This document shows positions 39,607 to 46,888 of a stretch of DNA of 64,000 bases, piece after piece. A program made the position numbers and the translations under genes. The stretch comes from CAIUVD01 sp044338255 (GTDB lineage Bacteria > Planctomycetota > UBA11346). The notes beneath the pieces are model-generated. The model did no database searches. It worked only from the letters and a program-made list of their open reading frames with translations, and was not told where the DNA came from. The stretch is taken from contig JBIILZ010000001.1 in the NCBI GenBank assembly GCA_044338255.1, forward strand, positions 1 through 64,000. Direction: 5' to 3'. Every line of letters begins with the position of its first letter. Positions within the stretch are counted from its first letter, which is position 1.

Positions 39607-40377
39607 ATGCCTGACTCCGCTGTCCGTCCGTCTGTCGACCAACCGCCGCAAGGCGCCATCCAACGCCTGCATGGCGCCTGGGATAACGCCGCCGGGCGGG
39701 CCTGGTGCTTGGACCTGCCCGCACAGTTGGTGGTGGCTCCGGCGGAAGCGACCTTCTATCGCGGCCGTAATACCTTGTCGCGCTTGCCGGGCATCGATCG
39801 GCCGGTGGTGGTCAAGGCGTTCGGCAAGGGCCGCTGGTGGCGGCGCGGACAGGGACCACACAAAGCCACCGCCAGTTATGATCATGCGCAACGCCTGCTG
39901 CGCCTGGGCATCGGCACGCCCGAGCCGCTGGCGGTGGTCGCGGGGCGCGGCACCGGCGGCTTCTATGTCTGCGCCTGGGAAGACGGCTGCCGTAGTGTCT
40001 GGGATCTCCACGACGGCCTGCTGCCCGCCGAGCACCTCGTCGCTCTGGCCGAGTTCATCGCCCGCCTGCACGAAGCCGGCGCGCATCACCACGATCTGAC
40101 GCCCGGCAATGTTTTGTTAAAGCCGGTGGCGACGGGCTTCGAGTTCCTGCTCGTCGACTGCAACCGCATGCGTTTCGGACCGGTGTCCCTGAGCACCGGA
40201 CTGGCGGCGCTGGCCAAGCTCGAATGCCATGGGCAGCTGGTAGCGCCGTACGCGGCCGCGCGCGGAGTCGACCTGCGCCGGGCGCAACGCATTGCCGCCC
40301 GCGTCACCTGGTGGGAACGCACCACCCGCCGCTGCAAAGACGCCAGCCGGCCGCTGCGCCGTCGTGTGGGTTTGTGA
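39607..40377 (+). CDS. Kdo/LPS-kinase-like protein (InaA/WaaP family)
   Basis: A 256-residue protein kinase-fold protein that probably phosphorylates Kdo or a core sugar of lipopolysaccharide. It has the ATP-lobe lysine segment RPVVVKAFGKG, the catalytic loop HHHDLTPGNVLL (H-x-D-x4-N) and the metal-binding segment FLLVDCNRMRF in place of DFG. The arginine-rich C-terminal segment resembles other InaA-like kinases. It is the first gene of a two-gene unit with the putative glycoside hydrolase and diverges from lpxH, fitting an envelope role. Confidence 0.85.
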   Translation: MPDSAVRPSVDQPPQGAIQRLHGAWDNAAGRAWCLDLPAQLVVAPAEATFYRGRNTLSRLPGIDRPVVVKAFGKGRWWRRGQGPHKATASYDHAQRLLRLGIGTPEPLAVVAGRGTGGFYVCAWEDGCRSVWDLHDGLLPAEHLVALAEFIARLHEAGAHHHDLTPGNVLLKPVATGFEFLLVDCNRMRFGPVSLSTGLAALAKLECHGQLVAPYAAARGVDLRRAQRIAARVTWWERTTRRCKDASRPLRRRVGL

Positions 40378-40393
40378 AAGAGCGCGTGGGCCT

Positions 40394-41467
40394 GTGAAGA
40401 AACGTCCGTGGCATGATCTGCGATGGCACTGGCCGAGCGATCAGCCAGATCAGATTCGCTTTGATAAACGCGCCCTGCGCTGGGCGGCCCTCCCCGAGTA
40501 CAGCCGCACGGCGCTGACCGCGCTCGTCGGCGCGCCGCTGGTCGCCGCCGCCTGGCGCGCTCCGCAGCGCGACGGAGCGCCGTCGGCGGACTTCTGCGGC
40601 GTCGCCGCGCCGTGCAGCTATGACCGCGTGCGCGATGGCGAACAGCTGGCCCTGTTGCGCACCTTGGGTGTGCGCCGCGTGCTGGTGCGCGCCCCGGTGT
40701 GGGAGCGCAAACGCCTCGATCTGCTGGTGCGCTGGTGTGCCGAACTTCAGGCGCTCACCGGCAATCCGGTGGTGGTGGCGGTGCTCCAGGATCGCGCCAG
40801 CGTCAGCGAACCGCGGCGCTGGCGCGCGGATCTGGCGGATCTATTCAGCGCCCTCGGTCCGCATGCCGAAGCCTTCCAATTGCCGCAGGCGCCCAATCGC
40901 ACCAAGTGGGGGTGCTATCATCTCGGCGAGGCCCTCGATCTCTTGGAGGATGCGCAGCGCGTGCGGCGGCACTTCCCCGACGTGCGTCTGGCCGGACCGG
41001 CGGTGATCGATTTCGAGCCGGCGCCGCTACTGCGCCTGCTGCTGAACCGCCGACATTTCACCCTCGATGTCGCGACCGCGTTGCTCTACGTCGATCGCCG
41101 TGGCGCCCCCGAGAATCGCCAATACGGGATCTTCGATCTCGCCAACAAGGCCCGCTTCACCGCCGCTGCCTGCCGCGCCAGCCCGCGCGTGGCACGCGGT
41201 GCGCCGCTGTGGCTGACCGAGATCAATTGGCCGCTGTTACATGGCGATTTCTGGACTCCGACCTCGGATGAGGAATGTGTCGATGAAGCCACGGCGGCTG
41301 ATTTCCTGACCCGCAGCTACCAGATCGCCTGGAGCACAGGCGTGGTCGAGCGCGTCTATTGGTGGCAGCTGGTGGCCCCGGGCTATGGCCTGGTCGATGC
41401 GCGCGGCGGGCTGCGCCCGCGACCGGCATTTGCGGCGCTGCAGAAATTGCTGATGAAGATCGCGTAG
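40394..41467 (+). CDS. Putative glycoside hydrolase-like protein (TIM-barrel type)
   Basis: A 357-residue protein starting at GTG (40394), 16 bp after the LPS-kinase-like gene. Alternating strands and helices with LWLTEINWPLL (a Glu after a strand, like the nucleophile/acid of family 39/53-type enzymes) and YWWQLVAPGYGLVD near the end support a (beta/alpha)8 glycosidase-like fold, but key residues are not certain. No signal peptide is seen, so it acts in the cytoplasm, perhaps on LPS-core precursors with its partner kinase. The stop codon TAG lies at the border of a MITE, so the natural end could have been different. Confidence 0.7.
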   Translation: MKKRPWHDLRWHWPSDQPDQIRFDKRALRWAALPEYSRTALTALVGAPLVAAAWRAPQRDGAPSADFCGVAAPCSYDRVRDGEQLALLRTLGVRRVLVRAPVWERKRLDLLVRWCAELQALTGNPVVVAVLQDRASVSEPRRWRADLADLFSALGPHAEAFQLPQAPNRTKWGCYHLGEALDLLEDAQRVRRHFPDVRLAGPAVIDFEPAPLLRLLLNRRHFTLDVATALLYVDRRGAPENRQYGIFDLANKARFTAAACRASPRVARGAPLWLTEINWPLLHGDFWTPTSDEECVDEATAADFLTRSYQIAWSTGVVERVYWWQLVAPGYGLVDARGGLRPRPAFAALQKLLMKIA

Positions 41468-41528
41468 GAGCCTGTCGGGAATAGATGACCGAGTCAGCCG
41501 ATCGAATCTATTCCCGACAGGCTCTTAG
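41465..41528. mobile_element. MITE copy 3, internally deleted (57-bp core)
   Basis: Both inverted ends (gagcctgtcgggaatagatg and the complement ending in ggctc) are nearly intact, with TAG on the left and TTAG on the right, but almost the whole interior of copy 2 is gone. The left TAG is the stop codon of the glycosidase-like gene. Confidence 0.85.
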
Positions 41529-41546
41529 GAGTCTGTCGGAGATAGG
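41525..41546. mobile_element. MITE end fragment, tandem to copy 3
   Basis: ttaggagtctgtcggagatagg directly follows copy 3 and matches the end sequence of MITE copy 1 (subfamily with gagtctgtc). The other end was not found; the next 175 bp contain no recognisable gene. Confidence 0.6.
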
Positions 41547-41722
41547 CCATCGTGGTCCCGATGCTGGTGGTATCAAACGAGCCCTCACGGGGAGATGCCA
41601 CGATGACCGCCGTCAAACAGTTCTTCATCGCCGTTGACCAGGGCAGGTCTCGTACGGGTAGCGATTCGATGGTCTTTATTCAGCAGGCTCTTCCGGCGAT
41701 CCTTGGCCAGTCAGGGCGAAGC

Positions 41723-42775
41723 TCACGGCGCCATGATCGCGGCGCTGATCTCCGCCAAGGGTAGGTCGCGGGCGAAGCGGGTGATGCTCGTGCCGCGGCG
41801 GATGGCGATGAAGGGCGTTACCCCGCGATAGCCGAGCGCGGTCAGCGCCTGTTGATCGGCATCGACGAGTCCGGCGACGTCAGGTGTGTCGCGATCGAGG
41901 TTGGGCAGGTCGCCACCGAGGGGCAGCAGTTCTTCGCGGGTCAATTCGGCGCGGGTGTCCAGGCGCTCGCGCAGGAAATCATCAAAGTCATCGGGTGAGC
42001 GGGCGGCGGCGGCGAGGGCGCATTGCGCCAGCCAGCGGCCGCCGTGATCGCTGGCGCGCACCACCGGGCGCATGATGAGCAGCACGCGACCGGCGGCGAT
42101 CGCCGGGGCGAGCGCGTCGAGCAGGGGTTGATGCTGTTCAGCGCAATGGCTGCATTGCAGGCTGAGGGCGTAGTCGATGCGGATCGGCGCGTTGCCGAGA
42201 CCGCGCCGGCGGTTGGCATCGGCGTGCTGGGCGAGGACCGTGGTTGGGGCGACAGGCGAGGCCGTCGTCGCTGTGTTGGCTACATCCGCGACCGGCTGGT
42301 GATGGAACAGCGCATTGCTGCCGAGTGCGCCGAGCAGCAACAGTATGGCGGTGGGCAGGGCGGCATCGGCGGCGACCGCCAGGAGCACGAGCAACACGAG
42401 TGCATGTACGCTCAGGCAGAACGGGCAGACGATGCCCAGGCTCCAGGCGATAAAGAGATAGAACAACGACACTCCGGCCAAGCCGCCGGTGAGCATGCCG
42501 GTACGGCGTGACCACAGCGGGTGGCGCCACGCGTCACGGAGAGCGCTCAGCCCCAGGCAGGTATAGGCGATGAGTGCCGGCCACAGCACGTCGAGGCCGA
42601 GAATGCGCTGGTAGTAGCCGCCGCCCTGGCAGCCGACGTCGCAGGGCCACCATCCGGACAGGCGCAGCGCGGTGAGCACGCCTGGCAGGCAGGCGGTGAT
42701 CGCGACTATCCATCGCCCGAGCCATCGCCCGAGCCATCGCCCGAGCCATCGCCCGAGCCATCGCCCGAGCGTCAT
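41723..42775 (-). CDS. VKOR-DsbA fusion (disulfide-bond-forming membrane protein)
   Basis: A 350-residue protein combining a vitamin K epoxide reductase-type membrane domain with a periplasmic thioredoxin-like domain. Membrane part: about five segments between residues 22 and 160, Cys45 and Cys49 in the first loop and the quinone-linked CPFC at 117-120. Soluble part: thioredoxin-fold CSHC (208-211), SLQCSHCAEQHQPLLD, in DsbA-like context, and a cis-Pro region GVTPFIAIRRG. Such fusions oxidise protein thiols and pass electrons to quinones. The N-terminus has five GRWL repeats coded by a 12-bp repeat. Overlaps sixA by four bases (ATGA). Confidence 0.88.
   Translation of the reverse strand: MTLGRWLGRWLGRWLGRWLGRWIVAITACLPGVLTALRLSGWWPCDVGCQGGGYYQRILGLDVLWPALIAYTCLGLSALRDAWRHPLWSRRTGMLTGGLAGVSLFYLFIAWSLGIVCPFCLSVHALVLLVLLAVAADAALPTAILLLLGALGSNALFHHQPVADVANTATTASPVAPTTVLAQHADANRRRGLGNAPIRIDYALSLQCSHCAEQHQPLLDALAPAIAAGRVLLIMRPVVRASDHGGRWLAQCALAAAARSPDDFDDFLRERLDTRAELTREELLPLGGDLPNLDRDTPDVAGLVDADQQALTALGYRGVTPFIAIRRGTSITRFARDLPLAEISAAIMAP
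42710..42769. repeat. 12-bp tandem repeat, five copies
   Basis: Five copies of ccatcgcccgag inside the 5' end of the VKOR-DsbA gene; being a multiple of three it extends the N-terminus by repeated Gly-Arg-Trp-Leu units without a frameshift. Confidence 0.9.
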
Positions 42776-43236
42776 AAGCCCAGCATCAGGCGCGGCGTCA
42801 GCAGCAGTTCGAGGGTCATCCCGCCAGCCGTGGGATTGCCGACGAGGACCGCGATGCCGGCCTTGCGCAACGGCACGGGCGGACTGCCGATCAGCAATCC
42901 GAGCAAGGTTCCGAGGTCCGGCTCATGCCCGACCAGCACGGTGTCGCTGGTCGGCAGCAGGGCGAGCTGCTCGCTCGCCGGTAGGGCTCCGGCGGCCAGC
43001 CAGGGGTGGATCTCGACCGGGGTACGCCAGGCGCGGCCGGCGAGCAGCGCGGTCGCGTGGGCGCGGGCGAAGGGGCTGGTCCAGATGGCGCTGGTCGGCG
43101 GCAGATAGGGAAAAACCGCGCGTGCCACCGCCCGCGTCCGCCGTCGTCCGCCGGGCGTCAGGGGGCGATCGGCTTCCGCGCCCGCCCAAGCGCTGCGCTC
43201 GACGGCCCGACCGTGACGGAGAAGAATGAGGTGCAT
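42772..43236 (-). CDS. sixA: Phosphohistidine phosphatase SixA-like
   Basis: A 154-residue histidine-phosphatase-superfamily protein. The catalytic motif LRHGRA (Arg7-His8-Gly9) opens the protein; PLTPGGRRRT, SPFARAHAT and VGHEPDLGTLL are the further SixA-type segments. E. coli SixA removes phosphate from histidine in phosphorelays and from the nitrogen PTS protein. The start at 43236 is taken because RHG is always near the N-terminus; an earlier ATG would add 31 residues. Precedes the VKOR-DsbA gene (4-bp overlap) and diverges from argG. Confidence 0.88.
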   Translation of the reverse strand: MHLILLRHGRAVERSAWAGAEADRPLTPGGRRRTRAVARAVFPYLPPTSAIWTSPFARAHATALLAGRAWRTPVEIHPWLAAGALPASEQLALLPTSDTVLVGHEPDLGTLLGLLIGSPPVPLRKAGIAVLVGNPTAGGMTLELLLTPRLMLGL

Positions 43237-43327
43237 GGTGGATTTTGTCTCATTCGCGATGTGCGGCAAGCGCGTTGCCCGGCGCATTGAGTTGATATCG
43301 TCGCCGCCCTCACACACAGGGATATTC

Positions 43328-44641
43328 ATGGCTCAGAAGAAGACCTCGTCGAAGAAAGCCGCTGGAAAAGCCGCTGGCAGTGCCAGTGCCGCTGCCAGTG
43401 CCGCTGCCACTAAAAAGGAAAAGGTCATCCTCGCCTACAGCGGCGGGTTGGACACCTCGGTGATCGTACGCTGGCTCGAACAGAAGGGCTACGACGTGAT
43501 CTGCTACTGCGCCAATGTCGGCCAGGAGGAGAAGTATAAGGATCTCGAGAAGAAGGCCCTCAATTCGGGCGGCTCGAAGTGCTACATCGTCGATATGCAG
43601 GAAGAGTTCGCGCGCGACTTCGTGTTCCCGGCGATCGCCTGGAATGCCAAGTACGAAGGCCGCTACCTCCTCGGCACCTCGCTGGCTCGGCCGGTGATCG
43701 CCAAGCACATGGTCGAGATCGCCAAGAAGGAAGGCGCCAAGTTCATCGCCCACGGCGCCACCGGCAAAGGCAATGACCAGGTCCGTTTCGAGCTGACCGC
43801 CTACGCCCTGCTGCCTGGCGTGCAGATCATCGCCCCCTGGCGCGATCCTGAATTCAACACCCAGATCAAGGGTCGCGAAGACGCTATCGAATACGCCAAG
43901 AAATGGGGCATCCCGGTCAAGGCGACGAAGAAGGATCCGTGGTCGTCCGACGACAACCTGCTGCACATCAGCTTCGAGGCCGGCATGCTCGAAGATCCGG
44001 CGGCCCGTCCGCTCGATCGCATGTACCAGAAGACCCTGCCCCTGGCCGAGGTGAAGGCCAAGCGCCAGCGCATCACCGTCGACTTCGTCGAAGGCATGCC
44101 GGTGGCTATCAACGGCAAGAAGATGAAAGCCCACGACCTGCTGATCGCTGCCAACGATCTCGGCTTCAAGCACGGCATCGGTCGCATCGATATGGTCGAG
44201 AGCCGCTTCGTGGGCATGAAGAGCCGCGGCGTCTACGAGACTCCGGGCGGCAGCATCCTGCTCGCCGCGCATCAGGACCTCGAAGCCCTGACCGTCGGCA
44301 AGGATCTGCTGCACACCAAGTACACCCTCGGGGTGCGTTGGGCGCAGATGGCCTATTTCGGTTTCTGGTACTGCGAAGAGATGGACGCGCTGCAGGCGTT
44401 CCTGAAGAGCAGCCAGCGCCACGTCACCGGTCGGGTGACCATGGAACTCGAACGCGGCAACATCATCGTCGTCGGTCGCGAGAGCGAGCACTCACTCTAC
44501 GACGCCGCCATCGCCTCGATGGAAGCCGACGGCGGAGCCTACAACCAGAGCGATGCCACCGGCTTCATCCGCCTGCAGGCCCTGCCGCTGCGCGTCGCCG
44601 CCCGGCGTGCTGCCCGTCTGGCGGAGAAGAAGCGCAAGTAG
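43328..44641 (+). CDS. argG: Argininosuccinate synthase with Lys/Ala-rich N-terminus
   Basis: Condenses citrulline and aspartate in arginine synthesis. The 437-residue protein has the ATP-pyrophosphatase motif ILAYSGGLDTSV, CYCANVGQ and LLGTSLARPVIA, with normal length after residue 30. The first 29 residues (KKTSSKKAAGKAAG then repeated SASAAA) are an extra Lys/Ala/Ser leader coded by 12-bp-like repeats; it lacks the pattern of a signal peptide. The start has no strong Shine-Dalgarno; an internal start is not available in frame before the conserved motif. Divergent from sixA (91-bp gap). Confidence 0.96.
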   Translation: MAQKKTSSKKAAGKAAGSASAAASAAATKKEKVILAYSGGLDTSVIVRWLEQKGYDVICYCANVGQEEKYKDLEKKALNSGGSKCYIVDMQEEFARDFVFPAIAWNAKYEGRYLLGTSLARPVIAKHMVEIAKKEGAKFIAHGATGKGNDQVRFELTAYALLPGVQIIAPWRDPEFNTQIKGREDAIEYAKKWGIPVKATKKDPWSSDDNLLHISFEAGMLEDPAARPLDRMYQKTLPLAEVKAKRQRITVDFVEGMPVAINGKKMKAHDLLIAANDLGFKHGIGRIDMVESRFVGMKSRGVYETPGGSILLAAHQDLEALTVGKDLLHTKYTLGVRWAQMAYFGFWYCEEMDALQAFLKSSQRHVTGRVTMELERGNIIVVGRESEHSLYDAAIASMEADGGAYNQSDATGFIRLQALPLRVAARRAARLAEKKRK

Positions 44642-44651
44642 AGCGCACGGT

Positions 44652-44740
44652 GATCGTGCATGACGGGCCTGTTCCCGGCCTGCACGATCGTCTCGTTTAG
44701 CCAAAAACGTCACGGGCAGGGGGAGTCCCCTGCCCGTTTT
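44652..44740 (+). terminator. Tandem terminators after argG
   Basis: A first hairpin (gatcgtgca / tgcacgatc, 44652-44689) is followed by gtctcgttta. A second (acgggcagggg / cccctgcccgt, 44712-44737, 4-base loop) is followed by TTT and is the better rho-independent terminator. Confidence 0.75.
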
Positions 44741-44785
44741 CCATGCCTGTGCTCGCGGCGTGCCTTCAACAGCCTCTTGATGGGC

Positions 44786-45580
44786 TCATCCAACCCGGGG
44801 CAATGCCAGGTCGTCATCAAGAGCGTCACCGGGCTTGAGGGTATCGAGCAGACGCTTGGGAAGGACGCCGGGGTTGCCGTTGTAGGTTGCATCGCTGGGC
44901 ATATAGGCGCAGGTCATCGCTCGCCGCCAGCGCGGAGTCATGTTGGGGCCGGCCCCATGGGCGGTGAGTCCATTGTGGAAGAGCGCGGCTCCTGCGCGCA
45001 CCGGCGCCGACACGGGTTCGATCGATGCGAGCTGGGGATAGATCCGGAAGAGATCGCCAACGTTTTGCCCGATGTCGATCAGTTCATAACCGACCTGCCG
45101 GTGACTGCCGGGGAGGAAGTGCAGGCAGCCATTGGCGAGCGTCGCATCGTCCAAGGCGATCCACACCGAAATCGCATCACGGGTCGAGAACGGCCAGAAT
45201 GGATCATCGAGATGCCAGGCCGTCGGATTTGCCCAGGGGGCTTTCTGTAGGGTCTGATCGTGATAGCAGCGCAGCTGCGTGCCGGCCAGGCGAGTTGCCA
45301 TGTTGGCAACTCCGCCCGCACCCAGCATGTACCGACGTACAACCGGGCTCAGGCACCAGAGGTTCAACTTTTGCAGAAAGACCTTGTCGAAATAGGGCTC
45401 GCCTTGGTCCCATTCTTTGGCGCAGTCGCTGGCAATTTTCCGATCTCCCATCTGTTTGACGGCCTCCCCGACGGCGCTGCTCAATTCGCTGACTTCAGTC
45501 GCTGAAAGGACATTTTCGACGATCAGGAAGCCCTGTTCGCGATAGTCGGAAATCTGTTGGGTGGTGAGGTCGGTGTTCAT
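44786..45580 (-). CDS. Phytanoyl-CoA dioxygenase family protein
   Basis: A 264-residue Fe(II)/2-oxoglutarate-dependent oxygenase. The iron triad is visible as HLDD (His123, Asp125) and HGAGPN (His208), with DQTLQKAPW before and RRAMTCAYM after it for 2-oxoglutarate binding. Substrates of bacterial members vary; PVC bacteria carry many copies, often next to AraC regulators and sugar genes. It is divergent from an AraC-type regulator (155-bp gap), which probably controls it. Confidence 0.88.
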   Translation of the reverse strand: MNTDLTTQQISDYREQGFLIVENVLSATEVSELSSAVGEAVKQMGDRKIASDCAKEWDQGEPYFDKVFLQKLNLWCLSPVVRRYMLGAGGVANMATRLAGTQLRCYHDQTLQKAPWANPTAWHLDDPFWPFSTRDAISVWIALDDATLANGCLHFLPGSHRQVGYELIDIGQNVGDLFRIYPQLASIEPVSAPVRAGAALFHNGLTAHGAGPNMTPRWRRAMTCAYMPSDATYNGNPGVLPKRLLDTLKPGDALDDDLALPRVG

Positions 45581-45735
45581 GGGCTTCCGGAGTCAAGCAG
45601 GTTGGGGTCGAGCAGAGATCCGGCAGGCTCTGACAATGCCGCCGTCCGTGCGCTGTCCTTGCGAAGGTCGTCTCGCTGACAATAACCGCCGGATCTCCCC
45701 GATCCGGCCTCCGTCATGCACCAAGCGGCCACTCT

Positions 45736-46611
45736 ATGACCCCGACCTCCGACCCCGTATTTTGGCGCTATCTGCCAGCTGACCCGACGTCATTGGCGTG
45801 GGGATTGGCGGTCGTTGGCGCCGGTTGGTCCCATGTCCAGCCGGGCATGCCCTATCCACCGGTCAAGCATGCCGACGGCCATGATTTCTCCTGGTCCAGA
45901 GGCCGCATTCTTAACGAATTCCAACTTTTTTATCTCGGTCGGGGTCGGGGTCGGTTCGAAAGCCGTTCGGCCGGAAGCCAGAGCGTGGAGGCGGGCGATC
46001 TGGTGGCTCTGATGCCAGGCGAATGGCATCGCTATGCCCCGGATCCGACTACCGGTTGGGATGATATCTGGGTTGCCTTCACCGGCCCCCAGGCCCAGGG
46101 TTGGCTGGCGAACGGCATTCTCGATCCGGCCCGTCCGATCCTGCGGCTTCCTGCCCAGGCGGGCTTGATTGCCCATCTGTGCGGGATCGCCTCACTCATT
46201 GCCACCTTGCCGCCTGGCTTCGCGGCCGTGGCGGCGGCGAGGGTGGCCCTGCTGCTGGCCGAAGCGCGAGCGCTCCAGGCCGCCCAACGCGAGGATGCTC
46301 AGACGATCCTGATCAGTCAGGTCTGCCAACGCCTTTCGGCAGACATGCGCAGCCCGCCATCCTTCACGGGGTTGGCGTTGGAGTTCGGTGTCTCCGAGCG
46401 AACCATGCGCCGGGCGTTCCAGGCCGTCACCGGTTTGTCGCCCATGCAGTGGCGGCTGCGTTTGCGCTGCGAAGAAGCCGAACGACTCCTCGCCCTGGGC
46501 TTGCCCGTGGCGGTTGTTGCTCACCGTTGTGGATTCGCCAGCGTCTCTTTTTTCAGTCGTCGATTCCGTGCACATAGCGGGTGGCCACCCGGGCAATGGC
46601 GTCGTACGTGA
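45736..46611 (+). CDS. AraC-family transcriptional regulator
   Basis: A 291-residue regulator: cupin-type sensor domain (ILNEFQLFYLGRGRGRFES, AGDLVALMPGEWHRYAP) and C-terminal double helix-turn-helix (SFTGLALEFGVSERTMRRAFQ; PVAVVAHRCGFASVSFFSRRF, FRAHSGWPPGQWR). The layout GDxxxLMPGxWHRY with WDDIWVAF is that of sugar-responsive AraC proteins of the PVC group. It diverges from the phytanoyl-CoA dioxygenase gene. Confidence 0.87.
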   Translation: MTPTSDPVFWRYLPADPTSLAWGLAVVGAGWSHVQPGMPYPPVKHADGHDFSWSRGRILNEFQLFYLGRGRGRFESRSAGSQSVEAGDLVALMPGEWHRYAPDPTTGWDDIWVAFTGPQAQGWLANGILDPARPILRLPAQAGLIAHLCGIASLIATLPPGFAAVAAARVALLLAEARALQAAQREDAQTILISQVCQRLSADMRSPPSFTGLALEFGVSERTMRRAFQAVTGLSPMQWRLRLRCEEAERLLALGLPVAVVAHRCGFASVSFFSRRFRAHSGWPPGQWRRT

Positions 46612-46647
46612 CCGCGATCGATCCCAGGCCTCGACGGTCGTGCCCCT

Positions 46648-46860
46648 TTACCAGCTGGCGACGTTCGTCATCAGCGGACAGGTCTCGCCGGCGATGACGA
46701 CTTCACGGCTGGAAGCGGATCGATACGCCGTACTGACATTGCAGAGGAGGGTCTGCGCGCGGTCGATGGCGGCGGTATGGCCATCGACGAAGGTCACGCC
46801 GCCGCAGGTGTTGCGCTGAGGGCAGGCTGGGAAATAGGCGGATCTCTCGGGGTAGAGCAG
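46648..46860 (-). pseudogene. Possible C-terminal fragment of an H-X9-DG pseudopilin-like protein
   Basis: The minus-strand frame ending at 46648 reads PERSAYFPACPQRNTCGGVTFVDGH and then about 35 residues to the stop. The block with Gly-Gly-Val-x-Phe-x-Asp-Gly-His is like the end of DUF1559-type proteins carrying the prepilin-associated H-X9-DG motif, abundant in planctomycetes and relatives. No N-terminal methylation motif or body precedes it; upstream the sequence belongs to the ABC permease gene. The call rests on a short motif. Confidence 0.35.
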
Positions 46861-46888
46861 TTCTATTTCCGGTGGCTGAAAAAATGCG

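Noticed and set aside
41552..41764. 70-codon ORF after the third MITE
   Set aside because: No motif, no homology by eye, and its end lies within the VKOR-DsbA gene on the other strand.
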